Positions 33,159 through 42,910 of a DNA stretch of 50,312 nucleotides are shown here, in pieces. Origin of the DNA: an uncultured Bacteroidales bacterium (GTDB lineage: Bacteria; Bacteroidota; Bacteroidia; Bacteroidales; P3); assembly GCA_937876865.1 (NCBI GenBank), contig CALEFF010000005.1:1-50312 (forward strand). Reading direction: 5' to 3'. The notes under the pieces were generated by a model. The model searched no databases, was not told the DNA's origin, and worked only from the letters and a program-made list of their open reading frames with translations. Both the position numbers and the translations under genes were made by a program. Position 1 is the first letter of the stretch; each line of letters starts with the position of its first letter.

Positions 33159-35732
33159 ATGCAACGTAAGTGGACAGAAAACGCACAAAAAGTTATTGAA
33201 AATGCAAGAGGAGAAGCAATAAGACTAAGATGTCAAAATATAGAATCGGAACATCTTCTACTTTCTATGCTAAGAATACCTAAATGTAGTGCGACAGAGT
33301 GGATAAATGCAAGATGTAAAGATATTGAACAGCTAAAAAAAGATTTAGAATTATCAGTATCGCAATTTAGTATTGAAGAAGGATTGTATGAGGAGATTGA
33401 TGAAATGTCTTTTTCAGAAGAATGTGATATTGTTATTAAAGCTGCTAATATCGGAGCTATAAAAATGGGGAATAATTTTGTTAATACATTTCATTTATTC
33501 TCAGGATTTTTTTTTAAAGCAGGCAATAGAACAGCTGAAATTCTTAAAAAACATAACATAACTAATATAAAAAACTTTGATAAACTCAATAATGGTAGTA
33601 TAACTATACAAGTAACAACAAGTGGAAATCTTGCCAATGTCATTCCTAACATAAAAGAGATTGAAGAATCTTTTTCTGATTCTATGTTTGCAGATGAAGA
33701 TGGCGTATGGGATTCACGTATAGAGCGAGTAAAGAAAGTAAAAGATATTTTAATAGATGAAGATGAGAATGTTAACGATACTCCGTTCTTGAATAATTTT
33801 GGGAAAAATCTTACAGAAGCTGCAAAAAGCAAATTATTAGACCCTGTTGTTGGTAGAGAAAAAGAAATAGATCGTATTTGCCAAGTTTTAAGTCGAAGAA
33901 AGAAAAATAATCCTATTTTAATAGGTGAACCAGGCGTTGGAAAAAGCAGTATAGCAGAAGGATTAGCAATAAAAATAGCAAATGGAGATGTACCATATAC
34001 CCTTTCTAATAAAATAATCTATACTTTGGATTTAGCTCTTGTTGTAGCAGGAACAAAATACAGAGGACAATTTGAAGAAAGGATAAAAGGATTGATTGCA
34101 GAATTAGAAAAACATAGAAATATTATATTATTCATAGATGAAATTCACACAATAGCAGGAGCAGGTAATTCAGAAGGAGGATTAGATGCATCAAATATTT
34201 TTAAACCTGCCTTGGCAAGAGGAGAAATCCAATGTATAGGAGCAACAACTCTTGAAGAATATCGCAAATACATAGAATCGGACGGTGCATTGGAAAGAAG
34301 ATTTCAGAAAATCTTTATTGAACCAACTACGGATCAAGAAGCATTGCATATTCTAAAAAATATAAAACACAAATATGAAGAATATCATAAAGTAAAATAT
34401 ACAGATAAAGCATTAGAGGCTTGTGTTACATTATCGCAACGCTATATTACAGATAGATTGTTACCAGATAAAGCAATAGATGTAATGGATGAAACAGGAG
34501 CCGCAAAGCATGTTAAATCCATTAAAATATCTGATAAATTACTTGAAATAAAGAATAAAATACAAGATACAAAACAAGAATTATATAAATATTCTGAGCA
34601 AAGAGCCTTTGAAAAACGTAGTCAAATACTTAAACAAATTGATAATTTAAAGCAAGAATATGAAACAGAGGAAAAGCTTTGGCAAAAGAATATACTTGAA
34701 AATCCTATTGAGATAACGGAAGAAGATATTGCAAAAACAATTTCTTTAATCAGTGGAGTGAGTGTAGAAAAGGTAAACAAGAATGAAACCAAAAAACTAC
34801 TTATGATGGAAAGTAAATTAAAATCCATCGTTATCGGACAAGAAAAAGCCGTAGAGCAAGTTTCAAAATCAATTAAGAGAGCAAGGGTTGGACTAAAAGA
34901 TCCATACAGACCGATAAGTTCTTTTATGTTTGTAGGACCAACTGGTGTTGGGAAAACACTATTAGCCAAAGAAATGGCAAAATATCTATTTGATTCCGAA
35001 GATAATTTCATACGCATAGATATGAGCGAATATATGGAAAAATATAGTGTTTCCAAACTTATAGGTTCTCCTCCAGGATATGTAGGATATGAACAAGCAG
35101 GACAATTAACCGAAAAAGTAAGACATCACCCTTATTCAATTGTTTTGTTTGACGAAATCGAAAAAGCACACGAAGATGTATATAATCTTTTATTGCAAAT
35201 ACTTGATGAAGGACAATTAACTGACTCTGCTGGTAGAAAAATAGATTTTAAGAACACTGTTATTATAATGACATCAAATGTTGGTAGCAGAAAATTAAAG
35301 GATTTTGGAACAGGAGTAGGTTTTTCTACTAATGCAGTAATAGAAAATCAAACTACTGCCGAGCAAAACATAATTGATAAAGACTTAAAGCAAACTTTTT
35401 CGCCTGAGTTTTTGAATAGAATTGATGAAATGATATATTTCAACTCATTAACAAACGAAGACCTAATTCAGATCATTGATTTGGAAATAAATAAACTAAG
35501 AAAAAGAACTAATGCTTTATCTCTATCTCTGGAAGTAAGGAAAGCCGTAAAAGAATACATAATTTCTACCATTATAGAACAACATTACGGTGCAAGGCCA
35601 ATAAGAAGAGCTATTCAAAACCTAATTGAAGATAAACTTTCAGATATTTTACTTAACAATCAAGAAAGTGATAAAACAAAAATAGTTATATCGCTAAATA
35701 AAGAAAAACAAATAGATATTAAACTAAAATAA
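33159..35732 (+). CDS. clpC: ATP-dependent Clp protease ATP-binding subunit ClpC
   Basis: This 857-residue Hsp100 unfoldase has an N-domain (about 1-150), a first AAA+ module with GEPGVGKSS, FIDEIHTIAGAG and GATTLEEYRKYIESDGALERRF, a UVR-like middle segment rich in K/E, and a second module with VGPTGVGKTLLAKEMA, LFDEIEKAHEDV and SPEFLNRIDE. This is the ClpC/ClpA layout; the short middle domain argues against ClpB. It feeds proteins to ClpP, although a ClpP-binding loop was not located with certainty. The N-domain (CSATEWINARCKDIEQL) looks more divergent than usual. Confidence 0.93.
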   Translation: MQRKWTENAQKVIENARGEAIRLRCQNIESEHLLLSMLRIPKCSATEWINARCKDIEQLKKDLELSVSQFSIEEGLYEEIDEMSFSEECDIVIKAANIGAIKMGNNFVNTFHLFSGFFFKAGNRTAEILKKHNITNIKNFDKLNNGSITIQVTTSGNLANVIPNIKEIEESFSDSMFADEDGVWDSRIERVKKVKDILIDEDENVNDTPFLNNFGKNLTEAAKSKLLDPVVGREKEIDRICQVLSRRKKNNPILIGEPGVGKSSIAEGLAIKIANGDVPYTLSNKIIYTLDLALVVAGTKYRGQFEERIKGLIAELEKHRNIILFIDEIHTIAGAGNSEGGLDASNIFKPALARGEIQCIGATTLEEYRKYIESDGALERRFQKIFIEPTTDQEALHILKNIKHKYEEYHKVKYTDKALEACVTLSQRYITDRLLPDKAIDVMDETGAAKHVKSIKISDKLLEIKNKIQDTKQELYKYSEQRAFEKRSQILKQIDNLKQEYETEEKLWQKNILENPIEITEEDIAKTISLISGVSVEKVNKNETKKLLMMESKLKSIVIGQEKAVEQVSKSIKRARVGLKDPYRPISSFMFVGPTGVGKTLLAKEMAKYLFDSEDNFIRIDMSEYMEKYSVSKLIGSPPGYVGYEQAGQLTEKVRHHPYSIVLFDEIEKAHEDVYNLLLQILDEGQLTDSAGRKIDFKNTVIIMTSNVGSRKLKDFGTGVGFSTNAVIENQTTAEQNIIDKDLKQTFSPEFLNRIDEMIYFNSLTNEDLIQIIDLEINKLRKRTNALSLSLEVRKAVKEYIISTIIEQHYGARPIRRAIQNLIEDKLSDILLNNQESDKTKIVISLNKEKQIDIKLK

Positions 35733-35743
35733 TAATAAAGTCA

Positions 35744-36493
35744 GTGAAGAAGATAAGATACTTTTTTGAAGATTTTGGAAATTATCTTTTACTAATGAAA
35801 GAAGTATTTCGTTGGCCTCAGAATATGCATATATTCAAAAGACAATTATTATTTGAAATACAAACATTAGGTATAGATTCCATACTTATTGTTCTTTTAG
35901 TTTCGGTTTTTGTTGGAGCAGCAGTTGTTATTCAATTGTTGATTAACTTAGAAAATCCAATCTATCCTGATTGGATTTATGGATATGCTTCTCGTAAAAC
36001 AATGATGTTAGAGTTCTCTCCTACTATTATCTCGCTAATACTTGCTGGAAAATGTGCTTCAAAAATAGCCTCAGAATTGGGAACTCAAAAAATAACAGAA
36101 CAAATAGACGCCTTAGAGGTTATGGGCGTAAATACACCTTCTTATCTCATACTTCCAAAAATAATAGCTTGTATGATAACCTTTCCATTGCTTATTGTGA
36201 TGAGTATATTCGTTTCAATTTTAGGTGGAGCAATAGGAGCTCTATCGGTAGGTACACTATCAATGGCAGCATACGTTGATGGATTACGATTAGAATATAC
36301 AAATATGGATTTAATCTTTGCAATAGTTAAAGTATTTGTTTATTCAATTATTATTTCTACTGTTGCATCTTATAGGGGTTACACCTTAAAAGGAGGTTCG
36401 GTTGAAGTAGGAATACAATCCACAAAAGCAGTAGTTCAAAGTAGTATTATCATTATGATATTTGACTTAATAATAACAAATCTCTTTATGTAA
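35744..36493 (+). CDS. MlaE-family lipid ABC transporter permease
   Basis: This 249-residue permease of the MlaE/YrbE family belongs to ABC systems that move phospholipids between the inner and outer membranes. Features include VSVFVGAAVVIQL near the N-terminus, the coupling helix region EFSPTIISLILAGKCASKIASELGTQKITEQIDALEVMG, and a C-terminal TYKG-like RGYTLKGGSVEVGIQSTKAVVQS block. The start is a GTG at 35744. The ATPase gene follows 13 bases later. The MlaD-type partner is not in the window. Confidence 0.93.
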   Translation: MKKIRYFFEDFGNYLLLMKEVFRWPQNMHIFKRQLLFEIQTLGIDSILIVLLVSVFVGAAVVIQLLINLENPIYPDWIYGYASRKTMMLEFSPTIISLILAGKCASKIASELGTQKITEQIDALEVMGVNTPSYLILPKIIACMITFPLLIVMSIFVSILGGAIGALSVGTLSMAAYVDGLRLEYTNMDLIFAIVKVFVYSIIISTVASYRGYTLKGGSVEVGIQSTKAVVQSSIIIMIFDLIITNLFM

Positions 36494-36506
36494 AATTTTT
36501 CATAAT

Positions 36507-37253
36507 ATGATAAGAGTAGAAAATGTATCAAAATACTTTGGCGAAAAGCAAGTTTTAAAAAACATAAATACTGAATTTGAAACAGGTAAATGCAATCTTA
36601 TTATAGGAAAAAGCGGAAGTGGGAAAACTGTTTTAATGAAATGTCTTGTATCTCTTTATACACCCGATGAAGGATACATACATTTTGACGATAGAATACT
36701 ACGACATTTAAATAAAAAAGAGAAAATAAATCTAAGAAAAGACATAGGAATGCTTTTTCAAGGAGGAGCATTGTTTGATTCTATGAATATAGAAGAAAAT
36801 GTTATGTTTCCAATAAGAATGTTTCAGCGTTCCGACTACAAAACAATGAAAAAGAGGGTAGATTTCTGTTTAGAAAGAGTAAATCTCAAAGGAGTGAACA
36901 ACTACTACCCATCTCAAATCAGTGGAGGAATGCAAAAGCGTGTAGCAATTGCAAGAGCAATAGCCACACAGCCTAAATACCTATTTTGCGATGAACCAAA
37001 TTCAGGTTTAGATCCACAAACTTCAATAGTAATAGATCAATTGATAAAAGAAATTACACACGAATACAACATAACTACCATAGTAAACACACACGATATG
37101 AACTCGGTTATGGAAATTGGTGAAAACATAAACTATATACATCAAGGACAATTATGGTGGAAAGGAAGTAATGAAAATGTTCTTGAATCCAATAATCAAG
37201 AGCTTAATGATTTTATTTTCTGTACAGCATTAACTAAGCGATTAAAAATATGA
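36507..37253 (+). CDS. MlaF-family lipid ABC transporter ATP-binding protein
   Basis: This 248-residue ATPase has Walker A GKSGSGKTV, the Q-loop LFQGGALFDSM (the GGALFDS phrase is typical of MlaF), signature ISGGMQKRVAIARA, Walker B YLFCDEPNSGLDP and switch histidine VNTHDMNSV. It pairs with the MlaE-type permease and should power lipid movement across the envelope. The last 4 bases (ATGA) overlap the start of the HD-domain gene, so they are translationally coupled. Confidence 0.94.
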   Translation: MIRVENVSKYFGEKQVLKNINTEFETGKCNLIIGKSGSGKTVLMKCLVSLYTPDEGYIHFDDRILRHLNKKEKINLRKDIGMLFQGGALFDSMNIEENVMFPIRMFQRSDYKTMKKRVDFCLERVNLKGVNNYYPSQISGGMQKRVAIARAIATQPKYLFCDEPNSGLDPQTSIVIDQLIKEITHEYNITTIVNTHDMNSVMEIGENINYIHQGQLWWKGSNENVLESNNQELNDFIFCTALTKRLKI

Positions 37254-39244
37254 ATCCAATAAAAAAGAATAGAGCAATAATGATTTCAAAACGAGCCTTT
37301 CAAGTGCTTGTTGTTGCAATAATAATCGTATTAGCCTTTCCTAATAAATCAGGTTTCAAATACGAATTTGCTTTAGGAGGAGAATGGAAACACGAAACAC
37401 TTATTTCTCCTATTGACTTTCCTATTTTGAAAACAGAAAAAGAAATTTCAGAAGATAAGAAACATATCATAAACTCAAAACAACTTTATTTCAAAAAAGA
37501 CTATAAAGCAGAAGACAGCGTTTTAGCACAAATAAATGAAAGAAATAATTTTTCAAATGAGGAAAATAATAAAATAAAGCACTACCTTAATAAAATATAT
37601 TCAATAGGTGTTATAAAAAATCAAGAACTCGCTCAAAAAGGACAGTTAATTTACATATTAGAGGACAATGTTGCCAAAGAATACGAACAAGAACAACTAT
37701 TAACTCTTGAACAAGCAAAACAAGGGTTATTAAAAATTACAAAAAATAAAGAAATAATCAATTGCTTACAAGCGAACATAATATATGATTCACAAACAAC
37801 CGAAAATATACTACAAACTAAACTTCAAGAAATAACACATAACAAAGGCCTTATAAGTGAAGGAGAACAAATAATTGCGAAAGGAGAAAAAATTACTCCT
37901 GAAAAAAATCAGATTCTCCTTTCATTTAAACAAGCATACGAAGGAAATAATATAGAAAAAACCAATGAATTAACAATACTTTTAGGAAGATTTATTCTTG
38001 TATGCATAACGCTTTTAGCAATGATGCTTTTTATCAACCATAATCGTGCCGACATCTTTCCAAACGATAGAAAAGTGCTCTTAATCTTATTTGTAGTATT
38101 GTTTATTTGTTGTATAATGGCGTTTATCATAAACATAAATCCAAAATATATCTATGCAGTACCCGTATGTATAGTACCAATAGTAATAAAGACATTTTTT
38201 GACACAAAAACTTCACTTTACGTCTTTTTAGTCTCAATAATCATAATAGGATTTGCGGTTCCAAATAGTTTTGAATACGTTTTTTATCAACTTATTGCAG
38301 GGATAATGACAATAGTTAGTGCAGAGAGTTCACGCAAACGTTCAAACTTCTTACTTACCTCTTTAATCCTATTTATTACTTACGCTCTAATCTACATTGC
38401 AAACAATCTTATGCAGAACATAGAAATCACTTCAATTGAAACAGATGTTATTTTAATGTTTGCACTAAATTCCATACTTTTGCTTTTCTCTATCCCATTC
38501 ATTACAATTTTAGAAAAACTTTTTGGAATGATAAGCGACTATTCCATAATAGAATACACAAACACTAATAGCAAGATTTTAAGAGAATTATCCGTTAAAG
38601 CACCTGGCACATTTCAACATTGCATTCAAGTTGCAAACATATCCGAAGATTTAATCTTAGAAATTGGAGGAAATGCAATGCTTGTAAGAGCAGGAGCCTT
38701 GCATCACGATATAGGAAAATTAGCATTACCTATTTTCTTTATTGAAAATCAAAACACAGGATTTAATCCTCATAATGAACTCTCCTATGAAGAATCTGCT
38801 CAATCAATCATTTCTCACGTTACAAACGGAGTAAAACTTGCCTATAAACACAAACTACCAGAATCAATTATAGACTTTATTCGCACACACCATGGAACAA
38901 GTAAAACAAAGTATTTCTATAATCGCTATGTTGCAGAAAATCCTGACAAACCCATAGATAGTACAATATTTACTTACAGAGGTCCTCGCCCATTTTCAAG
39001 AGAAACAGCAGTAGTTATGATGGTAGATGCCGTAGAGGCTGCTTCACGTTCTTTGAAAAACCATTCCGAAAGCGAAATAAGCAAATTGGTAGATAATATC
39101 ATTAACTCACAAATAGCAGATGACCAATTTTCTAATTCCGACATTACATTCAAAGATGTAGATAAGATAAAAGACTTATTAAAAAAGAAATTACAAAGTA
39201 TCTATCATGTTCGCATAGAATACGAAATAACAAAAAAACAATAA
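37250..39244 (+). CDS. 7TM-HD domain protein, PgpH-type cyclic-di-AMP phosphodiesterase
   Basis: This 664-residue protein follows the PgpH plan: an N-terminal helix (about 14-26), an extracytoplasmic 7TMR-HDED domain (about 35-240, rich in K/E/Q), seven membrane helices (about 245-425) and a cytoplasmic HD domain. The HD metal site is plain: GTFQHCIQVANISE, HHDIGKLALP near residues 485-494, HVTNGVKLA, TH(H)GT and MVDAVEAASRS. In the PgpH family this domain hydrolyses c-di-AMP, an essential messenger tied to osmotic and cell-wall balance. The first two genes of the group encode lipid transport; the link is unknown. It overlaps MlaF by 4 bases. Confidence 0.9.
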   Translation: MNPIKKNRAIMISKRAFQVLVVAIIIVLAFPNKSGFKYEFALGGEWKHETLISPIDFPILKTEKEISEDKKHIINSKQLYFKKDYKAEDSVLAQINERNNFSNEENNKIKHYLNKIYSIGVIKNQELAQKGQLIYILEDNVAKEYEQEQLLTLEQAKQGLLKITKNKEIINCLQANIIYDSQTTENILQTKLQEITHNKGLISEGEQIIAKGEKITPEKNQILLSFKQAYEGNNIEKTNELTILLGRFILVCITLLAMMLFINHNRADIFPNDRKVLLILFVVLFICCIMAFIININPKYIYAVPVCIVPIVIKTFFDTKTSLYVFLVSIIIIGFAVPNSFEYVFYQLIAGIMTIVSAESSRKRSNFLLTSLILFITYALIYIANNLMQNIEITSIETDVILMFALNSILLLFSIPFITILEKLFGMISDYSIIEYTNTNSKILRELSVKAPGTFQHCIQVANISEDLILEIGGNAMLVRAGALHHDIGKLALPIFFIENQNTGFNPHNELSYEESAQSIISHVTNGVKLAYKHKLPESIIDFIRTHHGTSKTKYFYNRYVAENPDKPIDSTIFTYRGPRPFSRETAVVMMVDAVEAASRSLKNHSESEISKLVDNIINSQIADDQFSNSDITFKDVDKIKDLLKKKLQSIYHVRIEYEITKKQ

Positions 39245-39249
39245 GAACA

Positions 39250-39972
39250 ATGGAAGCAATGATATTTGCAGCAGGACTTGGCACCCGTCTTTATCCTTTA
39301 ACAAAGGATAAACCTAAAGCCTTGGTTGAAATATCAGGAAAAACACTATTGGAGCGTTGTTTAGAAAAAATTATTAAAGCAGGGTGTAAACGAATTGTAA
39401 TAAATGCCCATCATTTTTCCGATTTAATAGAACAATACTTAGAAAAGCAATCTTATCCCGTTGAAATATATCTTAGTAAGGAAGAAGAACTATTAGATAC
39501 AGGGGGTGGATTGAAAAATGCTAAAAAATACTTTTCCTTAAAAGAAAATATATTAATTCATAATGTAGATATAGTATCTCAAATTGATATATTGTCAATG
39601 CAAGATAAACTAAACAATAGCAATTCGTTAGCAATACTTGCTGTGAGTAAAAGATTAAGTAGCAGACAACTTCTTTTTAATGAAAATAACCTGCTTTCAG
39701 GTTGGCAAAACACTCAAACAAAACAAGAAATCATAACACGAAAAAAGGAAAACCTTACTCCATTAGCATTTAGTGGAGTTCACATTATACGTCCTGAGGT
39801 TTTGCACCTTATGCCAAATGAAAACAAATTCTCAATCATAAATCACTATTTAGAACTCTCTAAAAATAATGATTTACTTGCATTTAAACACGAGAACACC
39901 CTTTGGTACGACCTTGGAAAATACGAACAAATTGCTGAAATAGAACAACAAATAACCCAAAATTATATCTAA
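39250..39972 (+). CDS. Sugar-phosphate nucleotidyltransferase (MurU/HddC-like)
   Basis: This 240-residue enzyme is a short nucleotidyltransferase that joins a sugar-1-phosphate to a nucleoside monophosphate. It starts with AMIFAAGLGTRLYPLTKDKPKALVEISGK, the conserved G-x-G-T-R-x(4-8)-KP site, and later has VDIVSQID (the metal-site region) and LLDTGGGLKNAK. The ending WYDLGKYEQIAEIE is typical. It resembles MurNAc-1-P uridylyltransferase (MurU) and HddC; the precise sugar is not deducible. It comes 5 bases after the PgpH-type gene. Its last 89 bases overlap the 3' end of a convergent glycosyltransferase gene. Confidence 0.88.
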   Translation: MEAMIFAAGLGTRLYPLTKDKPKALVEISGKTLLERCLEKIIKAGCKRIVINAHHFSDLIEQYLEKQSYPVEIYLSKEEELLDTGGGLKNAKKYFSLKENILIHNVDIVSQIDILSMQDKLNNSNSLAILAVSKRLSSRQLLFNENNLLSGWQNTQTKQEIITRKKENLTPLAFSGVHIIRPEVLHLMPNENKFSIINHYLELSKNNDLLAFKHENTLWYDLGKYEQIAEIEQQITQNYI

Positions 39973-40774
39973 GACATAATAAAAGAAGATTCTTGGGTTG
40001 TTTATAATAAATAAAATGCTTTAAATACCCATAAATTACATGGAATTGATAAAGCGTTTTACTTGACCAACAAAACCATTGAGGTTTAAAGTAATAAACC
40101 TCGTATTTTTTTACAGAATTAACACTACGAGAAGCATTTCCTTCAACACTTTCAATGCGATAAAACGCTGTAATCATATCTGTTTTTGCAAAAGTAAAGT
40201 ATTCAAACAATCTTGCCCAAAAATCAGTATCCTCACCCTTTATTAAATCCTCACGAAAATAACCAACCCTTGCAAAACACGAAATATGAACAACGGCAGA
40301 GGAAGAACAAATTACTTGTTTCTTTTCCAACCAATCTTTATGTAAATCTTTGATTAAGTAATGATTAAATTCTTTGCTTACACTATTTAATTTACTTTCT
40401 ACTCCTTGTGAAGAAATAAAAGTATCAATAGATGTAGATAGAACTAATGCAAGAGGTTCACTTTCGAATAGGTGAACTATTGTTTCTAAGTGCCATTCTG
40501 CCCAAATATCATCTGCATCTAAAAAAGCGATCCAAGGATTTCTTGCTAATTGTACCCCTCTATTTCTTGCAGAACTTACTCCTCCATTCTCCTTTCTCTC
40601 AAAACGTATTCTACTATCGCTAAATTCTTTAACAACATCTTCGCTACCATCAGTGCTTCCATCATCTACAATAATCAATTCAAAATTTTTATATGTTTGA
40701 TTAAGAACGCTTTGAATACAATTTCTTAAACTATTTCTTTTATTGTAAAGAGGAATAATAATACTAAGATTCAT
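39884..40774 (-). CDS. GT2-family glycosyltransferase
   Basis: This 296-residue family 2 glycosyltransferase shows the GT-A start SIIIPLYNKRNSLRNCIQSVLNQTYKNFELIIVDDGSTDGS and the DxD-like LDADDIWAEWH; GEDTDFWARLFEY is the later acceptor-side acidic motif. It lies 2 bases after the pyruvyl transferase gene, so both probably serve cell-surface polysaccharide synthesis. Its last 29 codons or so overlap the convergent nucleotidyltransferase gene by 89 bases, which may mean the C-terminus lengthened by loss of an earlier stop. The tail (FQGRTKGCSRV) is not a recognised domain. Confidence 0.9.
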   Translation of the reverse strand: MNLSIIIPLYNKRNSLRNCIQSVLNQTYKNFELIIVDDGSTDGSEDVVKEFSDSRIRFERKENGGVSSARNRGVQLARNPWIAFLDADDIWAEWHLETIVHLFESEPLALVLSTSIDTFISSQGVESKLNSVSKEFNHYLIKDLHKDWLEKKQVICSSSAVVHISCFARVGYFREDLIKGEDTDFWARLFEYFTFAKTDMITAFYRIESVEGNASRSVNSVKKYEVYYFKPQWFCWSSKTLYQFHVIYGYLKHFIYYKQPKNLLLLCLRYNFGLFVVLFQQFVRIFQGRTKGCSRV

Positions 40775-40776
40775 AA

Positions 40777-41895
40777 TTATTTTTCTAAGGAATCTATCAA
40801 GAATTCTTTGCTTTTTTCAACTAAAACAAAGAGTTTTTTTCTTATTGTTTCGTAATCTATATCTTTATTTAAAAGGTCTATATTGAAATCCTCAACACTT
40901 TCAATTAACCTATTTTCTAATCCAAGTGATGAAAGTAATGAAAGAAATCTTGTAGCACCTCGTTGTTTGTTAAGTATAACTAAGAAAGGTTTTTCAAAAA
41001 TAATGGAAAATACCATACCATGAAAACTATCTGTTAATACGAATTTTGCATCATAAAATCCTTTTAACCATTTTTCAATTGCAGGAAAAGTTTCAGTTTC
41101 TTTTGCCATAACAGTAAAGGAATTTAGTTTCTTTTCGGTTTCAATCAACTTTATTAAACGAATCTTTTCTTCCGATGAATCAAGTATATAAGTCATTAAA
41201 TCACCTTCGCTTTTTTCTTGAAAATTATCTTTAAATAACGATATGTAATCATTTTTTGAAAGAAGCATTGTTGGATCTAAAACCCAATTTGCCTCTATAT
41301 TCAAATTATCTCTACATAGTTCTATTGCATCTTTTTCTCTTACAGAAATAGACCGAAATCTTTTTGCTAATACTCTTAATTTTTCTGTTCTCTCTCTATC
41401 AAATTGCCAAGAGCTTAGTCCAAAAGATGCTGCGTATGAAAATATTTTTTTATTCTCTGTTTTTAAGAAATCGCCAAAATAACTCTCTACTCTTCCATAA
41501 GAATCTCTCCAAACTTGATCTGAACCAATAATAAAAGTATCAAAACGATTTATCATCTCTTTTGAAGGAAGTGTTTGTCCGTTGAAAAAATCCACTGTAT
41601 CAATCCTTTCTCTTACGAATCTTGAAGTATTTTTGCAAATCTCTTTCCAAGATTTTTCATTAGGATAAAAAGGATTTGGATTAACAGATTTTCGTCCTAA
41701 AATATGGTAAGCAACCATTCTTTTTGACTTGTCTTTTAATTTATCAAAAAACGATAGAAATCTACGAGGGTATTCATCTGTTACAACTTCATAATTCATT
41801 GCTTTTAAACATTTTTGCAATGCGTATGCTTGCAATAAGCAACCATAATTATGCCAAAGAGGTTGAGTTAAAATGCAAATCTTTTTACTTCTCAT
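40777..41895 (-). CDS. Polysaccharide pyruvyl transferase family protein
   Basis: This 372-residue protein has the polysaccharide pyruvyl transferase pattern, NYGCLLQAYALQKCL near the N-terminus, TFIIGSDQVWRDSYG and FSYAASFGLSSW in the middle, VRE then VLDPTMLLSKNDY, and TDSFHGMVFSIIFEKPFL toward the end. Members transfer pyruvate ketals to sugar chains or act in related glycan steps. It sits between YbbR and a GT2 gene, a place where many Bacteroidales instead carry coaE. The two sugar genes may therefore be a later insertion. The exact substrate is unknown. Confidence 0.9.
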   Translation of the reverse strand: MRSKKICILTQPLWHNYGCLLQAYALQKCLKAMNYEVVTDEYPRRFLSFFDKLKDKSKRMVAYHILGRKSVNPNPFYPNEKSWKEICKNTSRFVRERIDTVDFFNGQTLPSKEMINRFDTFIIGSDQVWRDSYGRVESYFGDFLKTENKKIFSYAASFGLSSWQFDRERTEKLRVLAKRFRSISVREKDAIELCRDNLNIEANWVLDPTMLLSKNDYISLFKDNFQEKSEGDLMTYILDSSEEKIRLIKLIETEKKLNSFTVMAKETETFPAIEKWLKGFYDAKFVLTDSFHGMVFSIIFEKPFLVILNKQRGATRFLSLLSSLGLENRLIESVEDFNIDLLNKDIDYETIRKKLFVLVEKSKEFLIDSLEK

Positions 41896-41906
41896 AATTA
41901 TCTTCT

Positions 41907-42890
41907 CTATTGATTGAGTATTATATAGTTAAGTCTTTTTGGACTAATATCCGTAATCTCTACATTGTGAGGAATGTTAGTGTATTTTACTGTTAATTTT
42001 TTATGATTATGCACATCTTTATCGCAAACAACATAGAAATAAAAATCTTCTGGTTTTATCTTTTTATAATCCTTTATCGGAACTCTATATTTAACCTTTA
42101 CGCTTGATGGATATATTTTAACATCTTCATCTACCCCATTCTTTTCTATGTGGATAGGTATTTCTTCAATATTTTCCGTTACTTCCTCCACCTCAATTTT
42201 TACAGGGATATTTGTTGTTTGAAAATATAAATCTTGATGATATTGTTTGATTTCCAATGGGATTAAACTAACGTGATTCTTATTGATATTCATTATAGAA
42301 ATCTCTTGTGTATAAAGAGTATCTATCTTATCTAAAATATGTTTTTCTCCCTCAATCCTTATTTCCTTAAAAAGAAATTCAGGTTCCTTTTGCATTCTAT
42401 AAGAAGATTTGCATTCAAATTTAGTTTTGTTTACAAGGGGAACTGTTTTTGAAAATTTCTTTTGCCAAGTTAAATGAATTGTGTCTGGAATTAAAGATAT
42501 TTTTGTATCTTCCATTCTCAAAAATTTTGCAATAGATGCTTTTAAAATATCAGAAGGTAGTTTTATTTCGCCTTTTGCTCTATTGATAGGTAAATTGCTT
42601 ATATCAAAATTTAAAATCTCTTTATTTGTCTTAAAACCATTTTTAAAGAGAAGGTAAAATCCCGTTGCATTTACTTTAACCATTATTACACTATCTTTTG
42701 TGTTGTAAATATCATCGGGTTTTATTGAATTTTCAAATCTAATAGGTACACGGAATTCTTGTTGACGAAAGTCGCTAAAAGTAATAAAACCCCATAAAAT
42801 AAAACTTAAACAAAGACATAAAGCAATTGCCCTAAACTTAATGCTTTTCAGAGTTTTAGTTATTTTTTTTATGATTTTATTTTCTCTCAT
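41907..42890 (-). CDS. YbbR-like (CdaR-like) domain protein
   Basis: This 327-residue protein has one N-terminal membrane helix (about 18-38, FRAIALCLCLSFILWGFITF) and then repeated YbbR-like beta domains (about 45-325) with phrases such as FRVPIRFEN, VPLVNKTKF and VKYRVPIKDYKKIKPED. In Gram-positive bacteria CdaR regulates c-di-AMP synthesis, but in Bacteroidota this relative lies by yajC and its role is unknown. It is downstream of the hairpin at 42911-42944, which may lower its expression relative to yajC. It lies 11 bases from the pyruvyl transferase gene. Confidence 0.85.
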   Translation of the reverse strand: MRENKIIKKITKTLKSIKFRAIALCLCLSFILWGFITFSDFRQQEFRVPIRFENSIKPDDIYNTKDSVIMVKVNATGFYLLFKNGFKTNKEILNFDISNLPINRAKGEIKLPSDILKASIAKFLRMEDTKISLIPDTIHLTWQKKFSKTVPLVNKTKFECKSSYRMQKEPEFLFKEIRIEGEKHILDKIDTLYTQEISIMNINKNHVSLIPLEIKQYHQDLYFQTTNIPVKIEVEEVTENIEEIPIHIEKNGVDEDVKIYPSSVKVKYRVPIKDYKKIKPEDFYFYVVCDKDVHNHKKLTVKYTNIPHNVEITDISPKRLNYIILNQ

Positions 42891-42910
42891 AATAATGGAT
42901 TATAAAAAAA

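Noticed and set aside
33159..35732. ClpB disaggregase
   Set aside because: The middle domain is short and the layout matches ClpC/ClpA; a long coiled-coil M-domain is absent.
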